From NCBI GenBank assembly GCA_003167215.1, contig PMTV01000068.1, positions 1 to 32,775 on the forward strand: a stretch of 32,775 nucleotides of DNA, given 5' to 3'. Numbering within the stretch: the stretch's first letter is position 1; each line of letters starts with the position of its first letter. The position numbers were made by a program, and so were the translations under genes. This DNA comes from Acidobacteriota bacterium. Its GTDB lineage: Bacteria; Acidobacteriota; Terriglobia; Acidiferrales; UBA7541. Below the pieces are notes generated by a model. It saw nothing but the letters and a program-made list of their open reading frames with translations. It had not been told where the DNA came from and did no database searches. Shown piece by piece: positions 24,976 through 32,269 of the stretch.

Positions 24976-27281
24976 TGCTAAGGGTTCCAGCGATGCGCAG
25001 TGGAAATACGATTCCGAAGTCGCCCAACATTCGTCGGTTAAATGTCCTGGTGGAGACACCTTTCCAGCAGTTCCGCTGTCTATTGCTTCTTGCTGTTTTT
25101 CTGGTGATCGGAACTGCGGCCTGTCAGAAATCTCCCACGGCGCTGGCGGACCCGACAAAGCCGCAGTCGGCGATATCAATAAGCACTCAATCGGATGGCA
25201 TTTCGATCAAAACGCCGACCGCGGAATTTCAGCTTCTTCCCTCGGGCTATCTTCGCGGCTACTTGAACGTGAATGGCGGCGAGTTGACGATAGACGATCC
25301 GCAGGGGAAGGAGGCAAGTGATCCCGATTACGTTATGATCGATGGCAAAGAGCTCCGTGATTTCGAAATCGATATTGCTCATCCAAAACTTTCCGATGCT
25401 TCCCGCCGCCTCGGCCCATTGGGTAAGCGGATCGACCTCCAGGGCGTTAGCAGATCCAGGCCAGAAATCGAGAAGACGGTTTCGGTGGAGTTTTACGACA
25501 ACTTCCCGTCACTTGCGTTGACTACGGCCTCGTACAAAAATATCGGCAAGACTCCTGCAGCGCTCGAAACGGTGGTCACGCAGCGGCACGAACTGAACGC
25601 ATCTTTGATTGATTCTGCAGTTCGTCCCTTCGCGATGTGGTCATTCCACGGTTCGAGCGAGAAATGGGGAAAGGATAACGTGGTTTTGATTTCCAAGGAT
25701 TTCTCTCGAGCGAATCCCATGGAGCAGGTCATGAAAGGAGACCCTGGCACGGGAGGCGGCATCCCGGTTGTGGCCTTTTGGACTGCCGAGATGGGAGAAG
25801 CGATCGGCCACCTGGAAACTCTGCCGCTCACACTGGCAATTCCCGTTCACGTTGACGCCGGCGAACGCGTCGACGCCTCGATAGAGTTGAAGCCCGAACA
25901 AACGCTCGAGCCCGGTGAAGTCTATTCTACGCCCGTCAGTTTCCTTTCAGTATTTCACGGAGATTTCTACGAGCCGCTGCGAATGTACTCCGACGCGCTG
26001 GCCGCGCAAGGCTGGAAAATCCCAAAACCAAATTCCGCGGATTACGAAGCGAATTGGTGTGGATGGGGTTATGAGCTGAAATTCACGCCCGCGCAAATGA
26101 TCGGCACCATCCCAAAACTGCAGGAAATGGGATTGAAGTGGACAACGCTCGATGCCGGCTGGTTCGACATCAGAGGGGATTGGCTGCCTCGCGCCGGCCT
26201 GGGCGTCGATGGCATCAAGAAAATTGTTGATGCCTTTCACGCGGCGGGGCTTCGAATCACGCTGTGGTGGATTCCCATTGTCGTCGAAGACGGACAGGGA
26301 ATCGACATGCTGGACAACCACACTTACAAACTTGCGGATGTTGTAAAAGAGCATCCCGACTGGCTGATGCTGGACAAGGACGGCAAACACGCCCGCATGA
26401 CGACGGGCCTTGCAGGTTTGTGCCCGGCAGTTCCGGAAGTTCAGGAATATTATCGTGAACTAACGAAACGTTTCATAAGCGACTGGGGATTCGACGGCCA
26501 CAAGCTGGATTTTGCGTTTACCGTGCCGCCCTGTTACAACCCAAAGCACCATCACAAATCTCCTTATGACTCGACGCAAGCAATGGGCGAGATTTATAAG
26601 ATCATTTTTCAGACGACACGTGCCTTGAAACCCGAGAGCGTCACGCAGAGTTGCCCTTGCGGAACTCCACCCAACATGGCCTGGCTTCCTTTCATCGATC
26701 AAGCCGTGACGGGTGATCCCGTAGGTTCCGCGCAAGTGAGGCAGCGAATCAAAATGTACAAAGCTCTTCTGGGACCTTACGCCGCGGTTTACGGCGATCA
26801 CGTTGAACTCACTAAGATCTCCGGAGTTAACTCAAATAACGAACAGGACATCGGACGCGATTTTGCATCCACCGTGGGAGTGGGCGGTGTGCTGGGCACC
26901 AAATTCACGTGGCCGGATTACGGACCGAAACTCAAGAATGTCTATCTCACCACCGAAAAGGAAGCTCTCTGGAAGAAATGGATCGCGATTTACAATCAGA
27001 AAATGCTGTCGCGCGGCGATTTTCGGGACCTGTACACTTACGGGTACGATGTTCCGGAAGCTTATGCCGTGGAGAAGGATGGCAAAATGTATTACGCGTT
27101 CTTCTCGCCGGTCGCGGCATCCAAGTGGCACGGAACAATCGAATTGCGCGGACTTTCGCCCGGCAAATATCGCGTAACCGACTATGAAAACGGCCGCGAG
27201 CTGGGAACGGTCGACAGCGACAATCCCAAACTCACGACGCAATTTCGGGAACATTTGCTGCTCGAAGCCGCAAAAGAGTAG
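24975..27281 (+). CDS. GH36-like (alpha-galactosidase superfamily) lipoprotein, copy B
   Basis: This 768-residue paralogue of the 10869 gene has the same domain order. The hydrophobic signal ends with a lipobox-like GTAAC (C50), after a longer basic N-terminus; ATG at 24993 is an alternative start. WCGWGY begins the barrel at 361. The KLD nucleophile candidate is D512, and D575 or D581 is the acid/base candidate. CYNPKHHHKSP and QSCPCGTPP are identical to copy A. Differences near the active site, such as LPFID in place of LRYID and FAF in place of NIY after the nucleophile, suggest a shifted substrate or linkage. It lies in the middle of the receptor-led operon. Confidence 0.8.
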   Translation: MLRVPAMRSGNTIPKSPNIRRLNVLVETPFQQFRCLLLLAVFLVIGTAACQKSPTALADPTKPQSAISISTQSDGISIKTPTAEFQLLPSGYLRGYLNVNGGELTIDDPQGKEASDPDYVMIDGKELRDFEIDIAHPKLSDASRRLGPLGKRIDLQGVSRSRPEIEKTVSVEFYDNFPSLALTTASYKNIGKTPAALETVVTQRHELNASLIDSAVRPFAMWSFHGSSEKWGKDNVVLISKDFSRANPMEQVMKGDPGTGGGIPVVAFWTAEMGEAIGHLETLPLTLAIPVHVDAGERVDASIELKPEQTLEPGEVYSTPVSFLSVFHGDFYEPLRMYSDALAAQGWKIPKPNSADYEANWCGWGYELKFTPAQMIGTIPKLQEMGLKWTTLDAGWFDIRGDWLPRAGLGVDGIKKIVDAFHAAGLRITLWWIPIVVEDGQGIDMLDNHTYKLADVVKEHPDWLMLDKDGKHARMTTGLAGLCPAVPEVQEYYRELTKRFISDWGFDGHKLDFAFTVPPCYNPKHHHKSPYDSTQAMGEIYKIIFQTTRALKPESVTQSCPCGTPPNMAWLPFIDQAVTGDPVGSAQVRQRIKMYKALLGPYAAVYGDHVELTKISGVNSNNEQDIGRDFASTVGVGGVLGTKFTWPDYGPKLKNVYLTTEKEALWKKWIAIYNQKMLSRGDFRDLYTYGYDVPEAYAVEKDGKMYYAFFSPVAASKWHGTIELRGLSPGKYRVTDYENGRELGTVDSDNPKLTTQFREHLLLEAAKE

Positions 27282-27294
27282 GCTGGCGCGCTGA

Positions 27295-28836
27295 ATGAGC
27301 CTCCTAGCCATCGACATCGGGTCAAGCCAATGCAAAGCAGTCGTCTTTGCCGTGTCCGGCGCAGTAGTTGCGAGGAGCGTCTCCCCTTACTCTCCTGATT
27401 TTCCTCAGCCGACCTTTGCGGAAATGGATCCGGGAAAATTCTGGAATGCCGTTTGTGAGACGTCTCGCGAGGTAACCCGCGATTTAATCCATGACCCAGT
27501 GCAGGCCTTGTGCCTCAGTTCGCACGGAGAAACTTTTATTCCGGTGAACGCTCGGGGCGAGGCAATCGGCCCCGCAATACTGAATATCGATAACCGAGCG
27601 AGCCACGAAGCGAACTGGTGTGAGAACGCAATCGGAGCGCGCCGCATTTTCGAAATAACAGGGCTGGTTGTTCACCCGATGTACCCGATACCCAAGATTC
27701 TGTGGCTACGCCAGCACCGGCCCGAAATTTATTCCAAAGCGATTCGATTCCTCGGCGTAACGGATTTTGTTCACGTCAAACTTGGACTTCCGCCATACAT
27801 CGGATATTCGCTGGCTTCGCGATTCCTCGCCTTTGACGTGATTGGCGACTGCTGGTCTGAAGAAATTTTGAATGCGGTCGGCTTGACCGACGATCAGCTT
27901 CCGCTTGCCGCTCCGGCGGGAGCGATGGCCGGAACGCTTAACTCCGGAGCCGCGAACGCCCTTGGGGTAGGTGTCGGCACGCCTGTCGTCGTCGGCGGCC
28001 ACGATCAGGCGTGCGGAGCTTTGGGCGTCGGTGTGATTAGGTCCGGCCGCGTGTCGGATTCGATGGGAACTTATGAGTGTCTTGTGGCAGCGTCGGATGA
28101 GCCGAGGCTGGGTGAGGGAGCGTTTTCCGCTCGCCTGAACTCTTACAGCCATGTTGTTCCGAGAAAGTTTCTCACTCTTGCATATTTTCCGTCCGGGATC
28201 ATGGTTCAGTGGTTCCGCGATCTGATTTATGGCCGGGGCATACAGTTGAAACACTCAAAGTTTGAAGCGAACGAATCCGATGAGTATTCGCTGCTGGAAA
28301 GAGAATGCACAGCCCTTCCAACCGGCCTGTGTATTACACCGCACCTGTTCGGGACATGTAATCCTGATTTTGATCCGCGCGCTCGCGCGACCATTTTTGG
28401 GCTCTCTTCAGAATCGAACCGAAGCCAAATCTACCAGGGAATCCTCGAAGGAATCGCCTGCGAGCTCGCGCAGGTGGCGGAGCTGCTGGCGAACGCGAGT
28501 GGCGAATTCAAGGATCTTTATGTTATTGGTGGTGGAACGCGTTCACCACTGGGACTGAAACTGCGAGCGGCCCTGACAGGGTGCCGCTTGCACGTGATGC
28601 AATGCGATGAAGCTGTTTGCCTGGGTGCCGCGATACTGGCTGGCGTAGCGGCCGGAGCCTATACGAGAGTTGTGGAGGCCGTGGACCAGGTCATCCGCGA
28701 AAAGGAAGTCGTCGAGCCGGACGCGCAGCTCTCGGCTTCGTACGCGTCCCAGTTGAAACAATATCGGCGCTTATGTGCCGCCTTAAAAATGTTACGTGAT
28801 GTAAATTCTCGCGGCCAATCGGAAGAGGAGAAATAG
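27295..28836 (+). CDS. FGGY-family carbohydrate kinase
   Basis: This 513-residue kinase of the hexokinase/actin fold begins with the phosphate-binding loop AIDIGSSQCKAVVF (5-18). GGHDQACGALGVGV near residue 232 is the FGGY C-terminal boundary motif with its catalytic aspartate, and VIGGGTRSPLGLKLRA near 409 is the adenosine motif. The family phosphorylates ketoses such as xylulose, fuculose, ribulose and tagatose, or glycerol; residues do not decide between them. Its last base is shared with the GTG of the isomerase gene, and kinase plus isomerase are almost surely consecutive steps. The start lies 13 bases after the GH36 gene. Confidence 0.88.
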   Translation: MSLLAIDIGSSQCKAVVFAVSGAVVARSVSPYSPDFPQPTFAEMDPGKFWNAVCETSREVTRDLIHDPVQALCLSSHGETFIPVNARGEAIGPAILNIDNRASHEANWCENAIGARRIFEITGLVVHPMYPIPKILWLRQHRPEIYSKAIRFLGVTDFVHVKLGLPPYIGYSLASRFLAFDVIGDCWSEEILNAVGLTDDQLPLAAPAGAMAGTLNSGAANALGVGVGTPVVVGGHDQACGALGVGVIRSGRVSDSMGTYECLVAASDEPRLGEGAFSARLNSYSHVVPRKFLTLAYFPSGIMVQWFRDLIYGRGIQLKHSKFEANESDEYSLLERECTALPTGLCITPHLFGTCNPDFDPRARATIFGLSSESNRSQIYQGILEGIACELAQVAELLANASGEFKDLYVIGGGTRSPLGLKLRAALTGCRLHVMQCDEAVCLGAAILAGVAAGAYTRVVEAVDQVIREKEVVEPDAQLSASYASQLKQYRRLCAALKMLRDVNSRGQSEEEK

Positions 28837-30218
28837 TGATCCAGCCAACCGTCGGATTTATCGTTTACGGCGTTCACAAAGATGGATTGAAAGATCCGAT
28901 GGGAACGCCGTTTATCGATGATGCAGTCATTCGGCGTTCTAAAAAAGCGTTAAGCGCCGCGGGGTTACAGATTGTCGATCATGATGTGGTAGTGGCAAGC
29001 AAAAAAGAAGCCGAGGCCGCTCTAAAAAAGATGAAGTCCAATGATGCGGTGGACGCTGTGATCTTGTTTTCCGGAACTTGGGTTTGGGCAGCACATCTTG
29101 TCGCCGCCATCCGTGATTTTGCCGCGACGGGCAAAGCCGTCTTGCTGTGGACGCATGACGGCTCGCAGGGTTGGCGGCCCGTTGGCGGTCTGGTGATGCA
29201 CGGAGGATTGCTCGAAATTGGCTTGCAGCATAAATTTGTGTACGGCAGCGCCGATGACCGAGAGGCGGTCGAAAGCATCGTCAGCTACGTGCGCGCGGCT
29301 CATCTGAAAAATATTCTCAACATGGGAACCGTCGGAGCATTTGGCGGGCGCGGCATGGGCCAGACCTGCGGAGCTGCCGACCCATCGCAATGGATGCGAA
29401 TGTTCGGTTTGGACATCGATTCGCGAGATACAACGCAGCTCATCAAAGCGGCCGAGCACATCTCGGCTCAGAAAATCTCGGAGCTAGAACCGCGCCTGAA
29501 GAAGCTGTTCGGGACAGCACCGGAGAAAACCGTCGTTAACGAAAGATCAATCCGATTGTATCTTGCGCTCAAAGAACTAATCGAAGCGGAAAAATTCGAT
29601 TTTTACACCATTCAATCATTTCCGGGGCTGGGTGATGATTACGCTGCCACGTGTTTTGCGCAAAGCATGATGCTCGAAGACGGCTACGGCGCCTCAACGC
29701 TCGGCGATCTGAATACCGCGCTCACAGTGTTTCTTCTCACGAAATTAAGCGAGGAGCGCGTCTATTACGGAGACCTGCAGCACATCGACAAACGCACGAA
29801 GGAAATCAAAATAATTGGAGATGGCGCATGTCCTCCCTCCCTTGCGGGCAAGCTAGGTCCGGCAGGTTTTGCGACGCACGGAATCCCCACAGAAGGAAAA
29901 GCGGGCGGCGTTTCCGTAAAACTGATTTGCAAAGTTGGCGAAGGCGTTCTGGCGCGCCTAGGCCGATTGAATGGAATATTTCAAATGGCCATCACGCGCT
30001 GCACCATTTTTGAGCCGCCGGCCGATCAAGTTGAGCGCCGCCTGAACGAGTGCGGAATTCCTTTCTGGCCTCACGGGTTCGTCACCGCTCATTGCGATAT
30101 CGACGCTCTGATTCAGAGCTGGACCAATGAATATGCCTGCCTGGGCTACGGTGCGGATCTCTACCCCGCGTTGCGAGATTTTTGTGAACTCACCGGCATC
30201 AAACCCATCCTGCTCTGA
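28836..30218 (+). CDS. L-fucose/L-arabinose isomerase-related ketol isomerase (COG2407-like)
   Basis: This 460-residue protein resembles FucI/AraA-type isomerases, which turn an aldose into a ketose with a divalent metal. It has an alternating alpha/beta N-terminal part, FYTIQSFPGLGDDYAATC, the acidic segment GDLNTAL (about 289), GDGACPPSLAG (about 328) and WPHGFVTAHCD (about 411) with the histidine of the C-terminal barrel. The usual Cys-Glu-x-Asp metal motif appears as Thr-Leu-Gly-Asp, so one expected glutamate seems missing. The GTG start follows GGAAGAGGAG at 28821-28830. Relatives act on fucose, arabinose and sulfoquinovose; with GH36-like hydrolases, galactose to tagatose is a reasonable guess only. 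Confidence 0.8.
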   Translation: MIQPTVGFIVYGVHKDGLKDPMGTPFIDDAVIRRSKKALSAAGLQIVDHDVVVASKKEAEAALKKMKSNDAVDAVILFSGTWVWAAHLVAAIRDFAATGKAVLLWTHDGSQGWRPVGGLVMHGGLLEIGLQHKFVYGSADDREAVESIVSYVRAAHLKNILNMGTVGAFGGRGMGQTCGAADPSQWMRMFGLDIDSRDTTQLIKAAEHISAQKISELEPRLKKLFGTAPEKTVVNERSIRLYLALKELIEAEKFDFYTIQSFPGLGDDYAATCFAQSMMLEDGYGASTLGDLNTALTVFLLTKLSEERVYYGDLQHIDKRTKEIKIIGDGACPPSLAGKLGPAGFATHGIPTEGKAGGVSVKLICKVGEGVLARLGRLNGIFQMAITRCTIFEPPADQVERRLNECGIPFWPHGFVTAHCDIDALIQSWTNEYACLGYGADLYPALRDFCELTGIKPILL

Positions 30219-30258
30219 CCCGGGACCATGACTCGGACGATCCCGCCGGACTACCGCA

Positions 30259-31632
30259 ATGAAAACTGAAACGCAGCCTCACTTGACGCGCGGCTTCGGT
30301 TTGCTTCAAGCGACTGCCCTAAACATGATCAACATGATTGGTGTTGGCCCCTTCATTACAATTCCGCTATTGATGGCTTCCATGGGCGGTCCACAATCCA
30401 TGCTGGGCTGGCTGACGGGCGCGCTGATAGTGATTTCCGACGGTCTGATCTGGAGCGAATTGGGGGCGGCGCTGCCAGGCTCCGGCGGCAGCTATCATTT
30501 TCTTCGCGAGGCCTACGGTCACCAAAGTTGGGGCCGTCTCATGGCGTTTCTCTTCATCTGGCAATTCGTTCTAAGCGGCCCCTTGGAAATCGCATCCGGC
30601 ATGATTGGATTCGGAAACTATTCTTCTTATCTTTGGCCGGGGTTGACCGCTCGAGGCCAGCAATACATTGCGGTTGCCGCAGGCCTCGTAGTTTTGTTCC
30701 TCTTGTGCCGGCAGATCAAGTTCTTGAGCAAAATTACCGTGACCCTTTGGGTTGGCACGGTGCTTGCGATGTTAGCTGTCATTGTCACCGGCCTTCCGCA
30801 CTTCAATGTTCATAGGGCGTTCGATTTTCCATCAGGAGCATTCGCTTTTAATCGTGGGTTCGTGCTCGGTCTCGGCAGTGCCACTCTGATCGCCGTCTAC
30901 AACTATCTCGGATATTACGATGTATGTTACATCGGGGATGAGGTGAGGAATCCCTCTTACGTAGTGCCCCGCTCCATTCTGTATTCGCTCGCGATTTGTT
31001 GCGTAGGATATTTAGCGTTGCATCTCGCCATAATCGGGGTAGTGCCGTGGCGGGAAGGAATTCATTCGAACTTCATCGTTTCTGATTTCATGGAACGTCT
31101 TTATGGCAGAGGGGCTGCGATCGCGATAACAATCTTGATCCTCTGGTCGGCGTTCGGATCGGTGTTCGCGCTTCTTCTGGGTTATTCGCGAATCCCTTAT
31201 GCGGCTGCGATCGACGGCTATTTCTTCCGCCCGTTCGCGCAATTGCATCCCACGAAAAATTACCCTCGAGTTTCCCTGTTGGTTTTGGGCGGTGTATCGA
31301 TTGCAGCCGCGTTCCTCAAGCTTGATCAGATCGTGAGCGCATTGATTACTACCAGAATTCTGGTGCAGTTTCTGGGGCAGCTATTTGCCATCCCACTTTT
31401 GCGGAAGAAGTTGCCTGACAGCGCGCGACCGTACAAGATGTGGTTTTATCCCGTGCCCATGATCATCGCTTTTTTTGGATGGGGGTACGTTTTTCTGACT
31501 TCGGGTTGGCTCTACATCAAGATTGGTTTATTGACGTTACTAGTCGGCGTGCTGGTTTTTTTCGTTTGGGCGAAGTGGAAGGGCACCTGGCCCTTCAAAT
31601 CCAGCCAAGAGCATGAGTCAGCGCCACGTTAA
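30259..31632 (+). CDS. APC-family permease
   Basis: This 457-residue inner membrane transporter has about 12 hydrophobic helices. GVGPFITIPLLM in the first helix, PGSGGSYHFLREAYG after the second, and GDEVRNPSYVVPRSI mid-protein are classical APC (amino acid-polyamine-cation) signatures. Most relatives carry amino acids, often by proton symport. Its place as the last gene of a sugar operon, 40 bases after the isomerase, suggests it moves the sugar freed in the periplasm, or an amino-sugar or amino acid linked to the glycan. No ABC, MFS or SSS sugar transporter is present. The start ATG at 30259 has only a weak ribosome binding site. Confidence 0.85.
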   Translation: MKTETQPHLTRGFGLLQATALNMINMIGVGPFITIPLLMASMGGPQSMLGWLTGALIVISDGLIWSELGAALPGSGGSYHFLREAYGHQSWGRLMAFLFIWQFVLSGPLEIASGMIGFGNYSSYLWPGLTARGQQYIAVAAGLVVLFLLCRQIKFLSKITVTLWVGTVLAMLAVIVTGLPHFNVHRAFDFPSGAFAFNRGFVLGLGSATLIAVYNYLGYYDVCYIGDEVRNPSYVVPRSILYSLAICCVGYLALHLAIIGVVPWREGIHSNFIVSDFMERLYGRGAAIAITILILWSAFGSVFALLLGYSRIPYAAAIDGYFFRPFAQLHPTKNYPRVSLLVLGGVSIAAAFLKLDQIVSALITTRILVQFLGQLFAIPLLRKKLPDSARPYKMWFYPVPMIIAFFGWGYVFLTSGWLYIKIGLLTLLVGVLVFFVWAKWKGTWPFKSSQEHESAPR

Positions 31633-31832
31633 CTCGGTTTTCTGAGTTCGTTTACGAGCTTCTTGGCTTCTCTCATTCTTTCTTTGTAGTACGTGGGGCT
31701 TAAAACAATTTCCTTGTCCCCCACGTGCACGCGTTCTTTGATGCCTTCTTTTGACAAAAATAATGCAAGCGCTACATACGTCTTGATTTCCTTTTCCAGG
31801 AACTGAATGGCCTGTCGTTTGGACTCATCCAT
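31629..31832 (-). CDS. Small hypothetical protein
   Basis: This 67-residue charged protein is mostly helical, with many Lys and Glu (DESKRQAIQFLEKEIKTYV and YYKERMREAKKLVNEL). I do not recognise a family, and there is no signal or membrane segment. GAGGTG lies six bases before the ATG at 31832, which supports expression. It converges with the APC permease gene and overlaps its stop by four bases. Confidence 0.7.
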   Translation of the reverse strand: MDESKRQAIQFLEKEIKTYVALALFLSKEGIKERVHVGDKEIVLSPTYYKERMREAKKLVNELRKPS

Positions 31833-31868
31833 TTTTCACCTCAGAGTGCGGATAAATGGCAAAGGTTG

Positions 31869-31897
31869 AAAATAAAAAAGGGCTGATTCAGCCTCGA
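31869..31897 (-). terminator. Likely intrinsic terminator after the DUF3309-type gene
   Basis: On the minus strand a GGCTG/CAGCC stem (31881-31893, three-base loop) is followed directly by CTTTTTTATTTT (31869-31880). The stem is short but the T-tract is good. It lies about 100 bases downstream of the small membrane peptide gene and before the start of the next minus-strand gene. The rest of the 31833-31992 gap shows nothing I can name. Confidence 0.5.
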
Positions 31898-31992
31898 GCC
31901 TTGCCTGATTCTGGGCACTCGCTTGGTCGAGTGACTTGGACGAAAGGGGACTCAGTCACGTGGACTCCGCTGATGCTGGTGCCTACGCGTTT

Positions 31993-32148
31993 CTAGATGC
32001 GGCCGAGAAGCAGCAGAATAACGACGATGACCAGGATCAGCCCGACTCCGCCAGTCGGGGCATAACCCCAGTCCCGGCTATGCGACCACCTGGGCAACAC
32101 ACCGAGAAGTGCCAGCACCAAGATCACGATCAATATAGTCCCGAGCAT
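31993..32148 (-). CDS. DUF3309-type small membrane protein
   Basis: This 51-residue peptide has one helix at each end: MLGTILIVILVLALLGVLP, a polar middle with WSHSRDWGYAPTGGVG, then LILVIVVILLLLGRI. This is the DUF3309 layout, a widespread family of very small membrane proteins of unknown function. The frame is open to 32196, but an AGGAGGAA ribosome binding site stands two bases upstream of the ATG at 32148 and the family starts exactly there. Confidence 0.85.
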   Translation of the reverse strand: MLGTILIVILVLALLGVLPRWSHSRDWGYAPTGGVGLILVIVVILLLLGRI

Positions 32149-32269
32149 TGTTCCTCCTGTTTCTCTCTTCGCCCAAGTAACGAGCGGAGCTCTCACGTTC
32201 TCCCAGCACCGCCAGGGCGACTCGGCCTGACTGCACGCCTGTCGCCCTGAAGCTGGCCGAAAACGCTGG

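Noticed and set aside
13171-30218. Sulfoquinovose (sulfoglycolysis) gene cluster
   Set aside because: DeoR, mutarotase-like, PfkB kinase, class I aldolase and COG2407 isomerase do match sulfoglycolysis roles, but no GH31 sulfoquinovosidase, sulfolactaldehyde reductase or dehydrogenase, or sulfonate exporter is present, and the hydrolases look GH36-like.
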